From: Georgenia_B sunbinii
Lineage (GTDB): Bacteria; Actinomycetota; Actinomycetes; Actinomycetales; Actinomycetaceae
Direction: 5' to 3' (one strand)
Assembly: GCF_036421855.1 (NCBI RefSeq)
Contig: NZ_JAZGOK010000004.1
DNA length: 64,000 bases
The notes under the pieces are model-generated. The model had not been told where the DNA came from. It worked only from the letters and a program-made list of their open reading frames with translations, and ran no database searches. Of this stretch, positions 1 through 9,274 are shown one piece after another. How positions within the stretch are numbered: position 1 is the first letter of the stretch; each line of letters begins with the position of its first letter. A program made the position numbers and the translations under genes.

Positions 1-567
1 ATGGCCAAGGACGCCGTCGACTTCGCGCTGGGGGAGAAGGCGCGCCGGCTGCCGTCCATCACCGATCGCATCCCGCTGCTCGGCGCCGTCGGGCTGCAGG
101 CCGTGCACCGCCGCGCGCACCGGCACGCCGCCCGCCACGGCTGGACCAAGGCGCACGTCGACCACTTGCTGCACCGCTACGGCTCGATGCTCGAGGAGCT
201 GGTCGCGATGGTCGACGAGCAGCCCGACCTCGCCCGGCCGCTCGAGCATGCACCGGCCTACTTGCGCGTCGAGATCGCCTACGCCGCCACCCACGAGGGC
301 GTCCTCCACCTCGAGGACGTCATGCTCCACCGCACCCGGCTGGTCTACGAGGTCGCCGACCGCGGACTGGCGGCGGTGCCCGAGATCATGGACGTCATCG
401 CGCCGATCCTCGGCTGGGACGAGGACCGACGACGGCGCGAGACCGACTCCTACGCCGAGCGCTGCGCGGCCGAGCGAGCCGCCGAGGAAGCCGGCGACGA
501 CGCCGACGGCGAGCGCGCCCGGCAGCAGGCGGCTGACATCGCCCCGATGGCGGCGCCGCCCGACTGA
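1..567 (+). CDS. glpD: Glycerol-3-phosphate dehydrogenase, C-terminal part (5'-truncated by window edge)
   Basis: This is the C-terminal alpha-helical domain of an FAD-dependent glycerol-3-phosphate dehydrogenase, which oxidises glycerol 3-phosphate to dihydroxyacetone phosphate at the membrane. The 188 visible residues contain the family's RYGS segment (about residues 60-63), the conserved stretch around YLRVEIAYAATHEGVLHLEDV and an HRTR block close to the usual RRTR. The FAD-binding Rossmann domain is missing because the gene begins upstream of the window, so the ATG at base 1 is probably internal. It is followed by glpF and glpK on the same strand, which fits a glycerol-uptake operon. The tail is rich in Ala, Glu and Asp and looks lineage-specific. 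Confidence 0.85.
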   Translation: MAKDAVDFALGEKARRLPSITDRIPLLGAVGLQAVHRRAHRHAARHGWTKAHVDHLLHRYGSMLEELVAMVDEQPDLARPLEHAPAYLRVEIAYAATHEGVLHLEDVMLHRTRLVYEVADRGLAAVPEIMDVIAPILGWDEDRRRRETDSYAERCAAERAAEEAGDDADGERARQQAADIAPMAAPPD

Positions 568-633
568 GCACCCTTCGACCCCGTCGGCGCAAGGCCGCAC
601 CGGCGGGCCACCGGACGCGAAAGAGAGGACAAC

Positions 634-1389
634 GTGGACTTCTCAACGATCTTCCTGCCCGAGCTGGCGGGCACCGCGATGCTGACACTGCTCGGTTGCG
701 GCGTCGTGGCCAACGCGCTCCTGCCCAAGACGAAAGGGGTGGGCGTCGGCAGCAACTGGCTGCTCATCAACTTCGGCTGGGGCCTGGCCGTGTTCGCCGG
801 CGTGTACGTCGCCTACAGCACCGGCGCCCACATCAATCCCGCCGTCACCGTCGGGCTGTGGGCCAGCGGCGACCCCTTCTTCGGCGGCAACGAAGAGCTC
901 GGGCTCGGGGTCATCGAGGCCACGGCCGGCAACGCGCTGGTCTACTTCCTCGCGCAGATGATCGGTGCCGTCATCGGCGCTGCCATCATGTACCTCGCCT
1001 ACAAGCAGCACTTCGACCAGGAGGCGCCGGGAGCCACCAAGCTCGCGGTCTTCTCCACCGGGCCGGAGGTCCGCAGCTACGGCTGGAACGTCGTCACCGA
1101 GGTCATCGCCACCTTCGTCCTCGTGTTCGTCATCGTCGCGTTCGGCTACACGCCCTCGGGGCTCGGGCCGCTGGCCGTGGCGCTTCTCGTCGTCGGTATC
1201 GGTGCCAGCCTCGGTGGCCCCACCGGGTACGCCATCAACCCCGCCCGTGACCTCGGCCCGCGCATCGCGCACGCGCTCCTGCCCATCCGTGGCAAGGGCT
1301 CCAGCGACTGGAGCTACGCCTGGGTACCCGTCCTCGGCCCCCTCATCGGTGGCGCGATCGGTGGTCTCGCCGGTGCCCACCTCCTGTGA
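634..1389 (+). CDS. glpF: Aquaglyceroporin (glycerol facilitator)
   Basis: This is a major-intrinsic-protein channel of 251 residues that lets glycerol cross the membrane by facilitated diffusion. Both half-helix motifs are visible: HINPAVT with NPA at residues 68-70, and INPARDLGPR with NPA at 202-204. The Asp after the second motif (NPARD) is the glycerol-channel signature rather than the water-channel one. About six hydrophobic segments are present. The start is a GTG with AGAGAGGAC upstream at normal spacing. It lies 66 bases after glpD and 50 bases before glpK, so the three are probably co-transcribed. A loop of about 20 residues (PFFGGNEELG region) separates helices 2 and 3. Confidence 0.93.
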   Translation: MDFSTIFLPELAGTAMLTLLGCGVVANALLPKTKGVGVGSNWLLINFGWGLAVFAGVYVAYSTGAHINPAVTVGLWASGDPFFGGNEELGLGVIEATAGNALVYFLAQMIGAVIGAAIMYLAYKQHFDQEAPGATKLAVFSTGPEVRSYGWNVVTEVIATFVLVFVIVAFGYTPSGLGPLAVALLVVGIGASLGGPTGYAINPARDLGPRIAHALLPIRGKGSSDWSYAWVPVLGPLIGGAIGGLAGAHLL

Positions 1390-1439
1390 CCCCTCCGTCC
1401 AAGGCAACGAACCGTCCGCAGCGACGTGAAAGGAACGAC

Positions 1440-2954
<1,515 letters not shown>

Positions 2955-2980
2955 CATCCGAGCTACAAGAGGAGTTCGCC

Positions 2981-4201
2981 ATGAGCAACAGGGCAGTGAG
3001 CTACGCCGGCGCCAACAAGGTCGAGGTCATCGACATCGACTACCCCGAGTTCGTCCTCAAGGACGGCCCGGGGGTGCATCCGGACAACATCGGACGCCGG
3101 GTGGACCACGGCGCCATCCTCAAGGTGGTCGCCACCAACATCTGCGGCTCGGACCAGCACATGGTCCGCGGCCGCACCACCGCCCCGGAGGGGCTCGTGC
3201 TCGGGCACGAGATCACCGGGGAGGTCGTCGAGGTCGGTCGCGACGTCGAGTACATCAAGGTCGGTGACCTGGTCTCGGTGCCGTTCAACATCGCCTGCGG
3301 GCGGTGCCGCAACTGCAAGGAGCGCCGGACCGGCATCTGCCTGAACGTCAATCCCGACCGTCCCGGGTCGGCCTACGGCTACGTGGACATGGGCGGCTGG
3401 GTCGGTGGCCAGGCCGAGTACGTGCTGGCGCCCTATGCCGACTGGAACCTGCTGAAGTTCCCGGACAAGGACCAGGCGATGGAGAAGATCCTGTCGCTGA
3501 CCATGCTCTCGGACATCTTCCCCACCGGGTTCCACGGCGCGGTCAGTGCCGGCGTCGAGGCCGGCTCCACGGTCTACGTCGCGGGCGCCGGCCCGGTCGG
3601 TCTCGCCGCGGCGCTCGGGGCGCAGCTGCTGGGCGCCGCGGTGGTCATCGTCGGTGACCTCGTACCGGACCGGCTGGCGCAGGCGAGGAGCTTCGGCTGC
3701 GAGACGGTCGACGTCTCCAAGGAGGACCCGAAGGACAAGATCGATCAGCTGCTCGGCGTGCCGGAGGTCGACTGCGGCATCGATGCCGTCGGTTTCGAGG
3801 CCCGTGGCCACGGCGAGAACGCGCAGACCGAGCAGCCGGCCACCGTCCTCAACTCGCTGATGGACATCACCCGGGCCGGCGGCAGCCTGGGCATCCCCGG
3901 CCTGTACGTCACCGGGGACCCGGGCGCGGCGGAGGAGGCTGCGCAGCGCGGTTCGCTGTCGCTGAACTTCGGCCTCGGGTTCTCCAAGTCCCACGTGTTC
4001 GTCACCGGCCAGTGCCCGGTGATGAAGTACCACCGGGGGCTGATGAACGCGATCCTGCACGACCGGGTCGACGTCGCCTCGGCGGTCAACGCGACGCCCA
4101 TCACGCTGGAGGACGCGCCGCGCGGCTACGCGGACTTCGACTCCGGGGTGGCGAAGAAGTTCGTGCTCGACCCGCACGGGCTGCTGCCGAGCCGCTCCTG
4201 A
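2981..4201 (+). CDS. fdhA: Zinc-dependent formaldehyde dehydrogenase-like enzyme (glutathione-independent type)
   Basis: This 406-residue zinc alcohol dehydrogenase resembles the Pseudomonas putida glutathione-independent formaldehyde dehydrogenase and dismutase group, which hold NAD(H) tightly. Visible signatures are ATNICGSDQHMVRGR with catalytic-zinc ligand Cys55, GHE at 76-77, four structural-zinc cysteines (106, 109, 112, 120) and the SDIFPTGFHG segment that supplies an Asp ligand in this subgroup. The Rossmann motif GAGPVGLAAA follows. The start has AAGAGGAG upstream. It lies 26 bases after glpK and before a hairpin, so it appears to be the last gene of the glycerol operon, an unusual partner for it. 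The true substrate could be another small aldehyde or alcohol. Confidence 0.85.
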   Translation: MSNRAVSYAGANKVEVIDIDYPEFVLKDGPGVHPDNIGRRVDHGAILKVVATNICGSDQHMVRGRTTAPEGLVLGHEITGEVVEVGRDVEYIKVGDLVSVPFNIACGRCRNCKERRTGICLNVNPDRPGSAYGYVDMGGWVGGQAEYVLAPYADWNLLKFPDKDQAMEKILSLTMLSDIFPTGFHGAVSAGVEAGSTVYVAGAGPVGLAAALGAQLLGAAVVIVGDLVPDRLAQARSFGCETVDVSKEDPKDKIDQLLGVPEVDCGIDAVGFEARGHGENAQTEQPATVLNSLMDITRAGGSLGIPGLYVTGDPGAAEEAAQRGSLSLNFGLGFSKSHVFVTGQCPVMKYHRGLMNAILHDRVDVASAVNATPITLEDAPRGYADFDSGVAKKFVLDPHGLLPSRS

Positions 4202-4210
4202 GACCGGCTG

Positions 4211-4249
4211 CCGGCCGGCCGACCCACCACGGCGTGGGCGGCCGGCCGG
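4211..4249 (+). terminator. Strong hairpin ending the glp-fdhA transcript
   Basis: A 10-bp arm CCGGCCGGCC at 4211-4220 pairs with GGCCGGCCGG at 4240-4249. An inner CCCAC/GTGGG stem surrounds a six-base loop, with a small GA/C bulge between the two stems. No T-run follows, as is common for actinobacterial terminators. It lies 9 bases after the fdhA stop codon. Confidence 0.7.
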
Positions 4250-4336
4250 ACCGGTGGCGCCGTCACGCGGACGCCGCGCGCGGCGGGCGCCGGCCGCGGG
4301 GTATACCTGTCCGTTGGAAACGAGACGGGAGGCGCC

Positions 4337-4855
4337 ATGGCGATCGAGCCGGACACCAAGGACTGGACGTGGGTGCTGCAGCGCCCCTGCACCGAGTGCG
4401 GCACCGATGTGACGCCGTACGCGCCAAGCGCCATCCCCGCGATGATGGACGGCGCGCTGCGACGCTGGATGGCGGTCCTGCGTCGCCCCGACGCAGCGCA
4501 GCGCCCCGACGGCTCGACGTGGTCGCCGCTGGAGTACGCCGCGCACGTCTCGGACGTCTGCCGGGTGTTCACCGACCGGTTGGCGCTCCTGCTGCGCGAG
4601 CAGGACCCCACCTTCCCCGACTGGGACCAGGACGCCGCCGCCGTCGACGGTCGCTACGCCGAGCGCAGCTCGGACGAGGTCGCCGGCGAGCTGGCGCAGC
4701 GTGCGAAGAAGGTCTCTGCCGCCTTCGCCGGCGTGCCGCTCGACCAGTGGGACCGTGCCGGGCTGCGGAGCAACGGCTCGCCGTTCACGGTGCGCACCCT
4801 GGGCCAGTACTTTGCCCACGACGTGCTGCACCACCTGCACGACGTCGACGGCTGA
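4337..4855 (+). CDS. DinB-family protein
   Basis: This 172-residue protein belongs to the DinB/YfiT-like four-helix-bundle superfamily, whose members bind a metal through three histidines and include thiol S-transferases. The N-terminus KDWTWVLQRPCTECG is typical of an actinobacterial DinB subgroup. Candidate metal ligands are the His in YAAHVSDV (about residue 60) and the paired HDVLHHLHDV near the C-terminus. Use of mycothiol as thiol partner is an inference from the host lineage. The ATG has GACGGGAGG upstream, and a TATACCT element about 25 bases earlier could be its -10 box. It is a single-gene unit, tail-to-tail with the UbiA gene 27 bases away. Confidence 0.8.
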   Translation: MAIEPDTKDWTWVLQRPCTECGTDVTPYAPSAIPAMMDGALRRWMAVLRRPDAAQRPDGSTWSPLEYAAHVSDVCRVFTDRLALLLREQDPTFPDWDQDAAAVDGRYAERSSDEVAGELAQRAKKVSAAFAGVPLDQWDRAGLRSNGSPFTVRTLGQYFAHDVLHHLHDVDG

Positions 4856-4882
4856 CTGGCCGCCGGCGGTCCGTCGACGCGG

Positions 4883-5686
4883 TCAGCCGGCGCGCAGGAG
4901 CAGTACGACGACGTTCACCAGCGCGATGACCATCGCCGCGCGGAACGCGAACCGGCCCGGCCGCCGCAGCGACCCGACCGCGAGCAGCCCGGCCCCGGCC
5001 AGCACCGCCCACGCCCACGCGGGCACTGGCGGGGGCGGGCCGAGGGTGGCGACGGTGGTGCCGGCGACGAGGACGACGACGGCGAGCACCCCGCTGCGCC
5101 GCGACCCCAGCGCGTGCGGCAGGCCCCGGACCCCGGTGGCGGCGTCGTCGTCGAGGTCGGGCAGCGCGTTGACCAGGTGCGCGCCGACGCCGAGCAACCC
5201 ACCGACCGTCATCAGCCACCACGGCGGCAGGACGGCGGGGTCGAGCGCCAGCCACGCGACGGCCGGCAGCCCGGCGAAGGCGACGGCGTACGGGAGCCAC
5301 GAGAGCAGCGTGGCCTTGACGCCCAGGTTGTAGGACCACGCGGCGGCGAGCAGCACCAGGTGAGCCAGCGCGGCCGGCAGCCCCAGTGCCAGCGACAGCG
5401 CCGTGCAGCCGGCCACGGTGAGGGCGAGCGCCACGGTGACGGTCCGCCGGGTGAGCTCACCGGTGGCGAGCGGCTTGTCCGTGCGCCCCACCGCCCGGTC
5501 CCGCTCGGCGTCGACGAGGTCGTTGGACCAGCCGACCGACAGCTGACCGGTGAGGACCGCCAGCCCGACCAGCAGCACGGTCAGCGTGCCGTGCCCCGCC
5601 GCGACGGCGAGCAGCGCACCGAGCGCGGTGACGACGGCGGTCGGCGCCGGGTGCGATGCGCGGGCGAGGGCGAGGAAGGTGCGCAC
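4883..5686 (-). CDS. UbiA-family prenyltransferase
   Basis: This integral-membrane prenyltransferase has 267 residues and about eight or nine hydrophobic helices. The first Asp-rich motif, NDLVDAERDR, is followed by AVGRTDKPLATG; the second is DLDDDAATGVRG. Both bind the Mg-diphosphate of the prenyl donor in this family. The enzyme would attach an isoprenoid chain to an aromatic or lipid acceptor. It diverges from a type III polyketide synthase across 100 bases, so the likely acceptor is the aromatic product of that synthase, although a role in quinone synthesis cannot be excluded. The GTG start follows a TAGCCT box by six bases, which suggests a leaderless transcript. Confidence 0.88.
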   Translation of the reverse strand: MRTFLALARASHPAPTAVVTALGALLAVAAGHGTLTVLLVGLAVLTGQLSVGWSNDLVDAERDRAVGRTDKPLATGELTRRTVTVALALTVAGCTALSLALGLPAALAHLVLLAAAWSYNLGVKATLLSWLPYAVAFAGLPAVAWLALDPAVLPPWWLMTVGGLLGVGAHLVNALPDLDDDAATGVRGLPHALGSRRSGVLAVVVLVAGTTVATLGPPPPVPAWAWAVLAGAGLLAVGSLRRPGRFAFRAAMVIALVNVVVLLLRAG

Positions 5687-5692
5687 CCGGTG

Positions 5693-5780
5693 AGGCTAGC
5701 GGGCGCTCCCCGTCGCAGCGCAGGAGCAGCCAGTACCGGCAACGGCGCCGCGCGCGCCGGACGGGGCCGGACCGTACGCT
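5693..5780. promoter_or_regulatory. Divergent promoters for the UbiA gene and the polyketide synthase operon
   Basis: On the minus strand a TAGCCT -10 box (5693-5698) ends six bases before the UbiA GTG. On the plus strand a TACGCT box (5775-5780) ends six bases before the GTG at 5787. Both match the TANNNT element spaced for leaderless actinobacterial transcripts. No convincing -35 box or Shine-Dalgarno sequence is visible on either side. Confidence 0.55.
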
Positions 5781-5786
5781 CGGGTG

Positions 5787-6857
5787 GTGACCCAGCTGCT
5801 CGCCGTCGAGCCGGTCCTGCCGGTACACCGCTACGACCAGGCCGAGCTCACCGATGCGCTGGTGCGGATCGTCGGTGTCGAGGGGCACGACGAGCGGCTC
5901 ATGCGACGCATCCACGCCGGCTGCGAGGTGGACCAGCGCTACCTCGCGCTGCCGCTGGCGAGCTACGAGCAGCTGGTGGACTTCGGCCAGACCAACGACG
6001 CCTTCATCGCGGCAGCGGTCGACCTCGGGGCGACCGCGCTCACCGCCGCCCTGGCGCGCAGCGGCATCCGGGCCGACGAGGTCGACCTCATCATCTCCAC
6101 GACGATCACCGGCCTCGCCGTCCCGTCCCTCGAGGCCCGGATCGCGGCGCGGGTGGGCCTGCGGGCCGACGTCGTGCGGCTGCCGATCGTCGGGCTGGGC
6201 TGCATGGCCGGCGCGGCCGGCACCGCGCGGCTGCACGACTTCCTGCGCGGCCGCCCGGACGGCGTCGCGGCCCTCGTGTGCGTCGAGCTGTGCTCGCTGA
6301 CGGTGCAGCGCGGCGACGTCTCGCCGGCGAACCTCGTCGCCAGCGGGCTGTTCGGCGACGGCGCCGGGGCGGTCGTCGCGGTCGGGGAGCAGCACCCGCG
6401 AGCCGGCCGCGACCACGACGACGTCGCGCCGCGGGTGGTCGCGTCGGCGAGCAAGCTCTACGCCGGCACCGAGGCCGTCATGGGCTGGGACGTGGGCTCC
6501 ACCGGGCTGCGCATCGTGCTCGGCGCCGAGGTGCCCGACCTCGTCCGGGACAACGTCGGCCCCGACGTCGTGGCGTTCCTGGCCGGGCACGGGCTAACCG
6601 TCGCGGACGTCGGCTGGTGGGTGTGCCACCCCGGCGGGCCGAAGGTCATCGGCGCCCTCGGCGAGACGCTGGGCGTGCCGAACTCGGCGCTGGTCCTCAC
6701 CACAGAGTCGCTGCGGACCGTCGGCAACCTCTCCTCCGCCTCGGTGCTGCACATCCTGCGGGCGGCCCTCGACCGGCGCCCGGCGCCCGGGTCCACCGGC
6801 GTCATGATGGCGATGGGCCCCGGCTTCAGCCTCGAGCTCGTGCTGCTGGAGGCGTGA
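5787..6857 (+). CDS. Type III polyketide synthase (alkylresorcinol/chalcone-synthase family)
   Basis: It extends an acyl-CoA starter with malonyl-CoA units and cyclises the chain into an aromatic or pyrone product. The protein has 356 residues, and the full catalytic triad is visible: Cys139 in GLGCMAG, His281 in CHPGGPK and Asn314 in GNLSSAS. GMGWDVGSTGLR-like and C-terminal GPGFSLE segments are also as expected. The second of two adjacent GTG codons is chosen because it lies six bases after the TACGCT box; 5784 is the alternative. Its stop overlaps the methyltransferase start (TGATG), and the flavoprotein follows. This order matches Streptomyces griseus srsABC, which makes methylated, hydroxylated phenolic lipids. 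Confidence 0.92.
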   Translation: MTQLLAVEPVLPVHRYDQAELTDALVRIVGVEGHDERLMRRIHAGCEVDQRYLALPLASYEQLVDFGQTNDAFIAAAVDLGATALTAALARSGIRADEVDLIISTTITGLAVPSLEARIAARVGLRADVVRLPIVGLGCMAGAAGTARLHDFLRGRPDGVAALVCVELCSLTVQRGDVSPANLVASGLFGDGAGAVVAVGEQHPRAGRDHDDVAPRVVASASKLYAGTEAVMGWDVGSTGLRIVLGAEVPDLVRDNVGPDVVAFLAGHGLTVADVGWWVCHPGGPKVIGALGETLGVPNSALVLTTESLRTVGNLSSASVLHILRAALDRRPAPGSTGVMMAMGPGFSLELVLLEA

Positions 6858-7375
6858 TGTCCCAGCTGCTGTTCACCGTGCTGATCGCCGGCGTCGCGCT
6901 GGAGCGGCTCGCCGAGCTGGTCGTCGCGCGACGCAACGCCCGCTGGGCGTTCGACCGCGGTGGTCGGGAGGTCGGCGCCGGGCACTACCCGGTGATGGTC
7001 GTGCTCCACACCGCGCTGCTCGCGGGCTGCCTCACAGAGGTGTGGCTGCGCGACCCGCCGTTCCTGCCGGCGCTCGGCTGGACCATGCTTGTGCTCGCGC
7101 TCGGCTCGCAGGCACTGCGGTGGTGGTGCATCGCCACGCTCGGCAGCCGGTGGAACACCCGGGTGATCGTCGTCCCGGGCATGGCGCTGGTGAGTAGCGG
7201 GCCCTACCGGTGGCTGCGCCACCCGAACTACGTCGCCGTCGTCGTCGAGGGCTTCGCGCTGCCGCTCGTGCACTCCGCGTGGCTGACGGCGCTGGTGTTC
7301 ACGGTGGCCAACGCCGCGCTGCTCTCGGTGCGGATCGGCACCGAGAACCGGGCGCTGGCCGCCGCCGGGGGCTGA
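6857..7375 (+). CDS. Isoprenylcysteine carboxyl methyltransferase-family protein
   Basis: This 172-residue membrane protein of the Icmt family has four or five hydrophobic helices and the conserved C-terminal block SSGPYRWLRHPNYVAVVVEG (about residues 113-132), which binds S-adenosylmethionine. A late Glu in IGTENRAL also matches the family. In srs-type clusters this enzyme O-methylates the polyketide ring, and that is the likely role here. The start codon shares one base with the polyketide synthase stop, so translation is probably coupled. The flavoprotein gene starts one base after its stop. Confidence 0.88.
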   Translation: MSQLLFTVLIAGVALERLAELVVARRNARWAFDRGGREVGAGHYPVMVVLHTALLAGCLTEVWLRDPPFLPALGWTMLVLALGSQALRWWCIATLGSRWNTRVIVVPGMALVSSGPYRWLRHPNYVAVVVEGFALPLVHSAWLTALVFTVANAALLSVRIGTENRALAAAGG

Positions 7376-7376
7376 G

Positions 7377-8408
7377 GTGGCCGGCGCGGTGGTGGACGTC
7401 GTCGTCGTCGGTGGTGGGCCGGCCGGGCTGGCGACCGCGCTGCACGCGGTGCGCGCGGGGCTGACGGTGCGGGTCCTCGAGCAGCGGGTCGACGTCGTGG
7501 ACAAGGCCTGCGGCGAGGGCGTGATGCCCGCCGGTGTCGCGCACCTCGCGGCCCTCGGCGTGCACCCCGAGGGGCGAGAGATCCGCGGCATCCGCTACTG
7601 CGCGGGCGAGCGCCACGCCGAGACCCGGTTCCGCGCCGGTCCCGGGCGGGGCGTGCGGCGCACCGAGCTGCACCGGGCGCTGAGGCAGGCAGTGCGCGAC
7701 GCGGGCGTGGTGATCGAGCGGTCCCGGGTGCGCGAGGTGCTGCCGCAGCCCGGCGGCGTGATCGTCGACGGCGTCGCGGCAGGGCACGTCGTCGTCGCCG
7801 ACGGCCTGCACTCCCCGCTGCGCCACGCGCTCGGCCTCGACCGGCCGGTGCGCGGCCCGGTCCGGTTCGGGCTGCGCCGGCACGCGCGACTCGCGCCGTG
7901 GACCGACCTCGTTGAGGTGCACTGGGCGGCCGGCGGGGAGGCCTACGTGACGCCGGTCGGTGACGAGGAGGTCGGCATCGCCATCCTCACCAGCCGCCGG
8001 GCACCGTACGAGGAGCACCTCGCGCAGTTCCCGGAGCTGCGCGAGCGGCTGGCGGGAGCCGGCTGGACCACCGCGGTGCGCGGCGCCGGCCCGCTGCGGC
8101 AGGCCTCGCGCCGCCGGGTGCAGGGCCGGGCGCTGCTCGTCGGCGACGCCGGCGGGTACGTCGACGCCCTCACCGGGGAGGGCATCAGCCTGGCGCTGGC
8201 GCAGGCCCGCGCTGCGGTGGCCGCGATCGCCGCGGGCGACCTCGACCGCTACGAGCGCGACTGGCGCCAGGTCGTGCGCCGCCACCGGTGGCTCACCGGC
8301 GCGCTCGTCGCCACCGCGGCCTCACCGGCACGGCGCCTGATCGTCCCTGCCGCCGGGGCGCTGCCGCCGGTGTTCGCCGCCGCCGTCAACGCGCTCGGCC
8401 GGGTGTGA
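7377..8408 (+). CDS. FAD-dependent monooxygenase/reductase (geranylgeranyl-reductase-like)
   Basis: This is a 343-residue flavoprotein of the p-hydroxybenzoate hydroxylase/geranylgeranyl reductase class. It has the dinucleotide motif VVVGGGPAGLATAL at the N-terminus, KACGEGVMPAGV soon after, and the FAD-ribityl motif GDAGGYVDALTGEGI at about residues 255-269. The third srs gene is a flavoprotein hydroxylase that oxidises the alkylresorcinol ring, so ring hydroxylation is the leading idea. Reduction of a prenyl chain is the alternative, suggested by the UbiA neighbour. GTG is used as start one base after the methyltransferase stop. Confidence 0.85.
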   Translation: MAGAVVDVVVVGGGPAGLATALHAVRAGLTVRVLEQRVDVVDKACGEGVMPAGVAHLAALGVHPEGREIRGIRYCAGERHAETRFRAGPGRGVRRTELHRALRQAVRDAGVVIERSRVREVLPQPGGVIVDGVAAGHVVVADGLHSPLRHALGLDRPVRGPVRFGLRRHARLAPWTDLVEVHWAAGGEAYVTPVGDEEVGIAILTSRRAPYEEHLAQFPELRERLAGAGWTTAVRGAGPLRQASRRRVQGRALLVGDAGGYVDALTGEGISLALAQARAAVAAIAAGDLDRYERDWRQVVRRHRWLTGALVATAASPARRLIVPAAGALPPVFAAAVNALGRV

Positions 8409-8483
8409 GCGCAGAGGACCTGGCCGCCAGGGTGCGGCCGCCGAACCCTGGCGGAACGGGCGGCCGAGGAGGATCATGGCGGC

Positions 8484-8738
8484 ATGGGACAGGTTGTCGC
8501 GCTGCCCGCGCGGGGCGAGGTCTTCGCCGATGCCCGTGGCGAGGGCCGAGCTGTCCGCGTGTCCTGGCACCACGACAACGGGGTCGCCGTCCTCTCGCTG
8601 TGGCGGGGCGCGGTGTGCACCGGCACCCTCCAGGTGGCCGCCGCCGACGTCCCCGCGCTGGTCGCGAGCCTCACCACCGGCCTGGCCGAGGGCTACCGCC
8701 GGGACAGCGCCGTCCAGGCTCAGCGCGCGACCTCATGA
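8484..8738 (+). CDS. Small conserved actinobacterial protein of unknown function
   Basis: The product has 84 residues without signal peptide or membrane helix. It resembles a small actinobacterial hypothetical family that opens with GQVVALPARGEVF and contains RVSWHHDNGVAVLSLWRG. I do not know a function. Upstream lies GAGGAGG, but 11 bases away, slightly long for a ribosome-binding site. Codon use is normal for the window. It stands alone between the flavoprotein and a VOC gene. Confidence 0.65.
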   Translation: MGQVVALPARGEVFADARGEGRAVRVSWHHDNGVAVLSLWRGAVCTGTLQVAAADVPALVASLTTGLAEGYRRDSAVQAQRATS

Positions 8739-8778
8739 CACCATCCCCTGCCCTCACCGCCCCGACCCTGGAGATGCC

Positions 8779-9213
8779 GTGGCCCAGACCGTCCAGGTGA
8801 CCTTCGACGCCCACGACCCACGTGCCCTCGCCGGGTTCTGGGCGGAAGTCCTGGGCTACGCCGACGACCCGCCGCCGCCCGGCTTTGACAGCTGGGAGGC
8901 GACGCTCGACGCCTGGGGGATCCCGCCGGAGCGGCGCAACGACCGCTGGGCGGTGAGCGACCCGGACGGCGCCGGCCCTCGGCTGTTCTTCCAGCGCGTG
9001 CCGGAGGGCAAGACCGCGAAGAACCGGGTTCACCTCGACGTGCGCACCGCCCCCGGCCGCACCGGCCCGGAACGGATGGCCGCGCTCGACGCCCGCGCGA
9101 CTGAGCTCATCGCGCTCGGCGCCACGGTGCTCACGAGGATCGAGCCCGATGTGATCGACGCCGGGCACGTGGTCATGCAGGACCCCGAGGGCAACGAGTT
9201 CTGCCTCGACTGA
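8779..9213 (+). CDS. VOC (glyoxalase/dioxygenase fold) protein
   Basis: This 144-residue protein resembles the Glyoxalase-like subgroup of the VOC superfamily. It starts AQTVQVTFDAHDPRALAGFW, carries KNRVHLDVR in the middle (a typical metal-ligand His position) and ends with QDPEGNEFCLD, where the Glu is another common ligand. GTG is chosen because CTGGAG lies five bases upstream and homologues start here. A longer in-frame extension upstream would overlap the 84-residue gene and is not convincing. Substrate is unknown; relatives act in detoxification, antibiotic binding and ring cleavage. It is the first of seven VOC genes in this window. Confidence 0.85.
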   Translation: MAQTVQVTFDAHDPRALAGFWAEVLGYADDPPPPGFDSWEATLDAWGIPPERRNDRWAVSDPDGAGPRLFFQRVPEGKTAKNRVHLDVRTAPGRTGPERMAALDARATELIALGATVLTRIEPDVIDAGHVVMQDPEGNEFCLD

Positions 9214-9274
9214 GGTGCTCGCCCTCGTGACCTGGCGGATCCGGCGTCGCGATGACCGGGGAGCGGCCGGGCAG

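Noticed and set aside
2963..4840. A 625-codon minus-strand frame opposite the formaldehyde dehydrogenase
   Set aside because: Low-complexity Arg/Val/Gly-rich translation without motifs; the opposite strand encodes a recognised enzyme.
5114..7375. A 753-codon plus-strand frame that contains the methyltransferase at its end
   Set aside because: The first 580 codons are a shadow of UbiA and the polyketide synthase; only the part from 6857 is a real gene.
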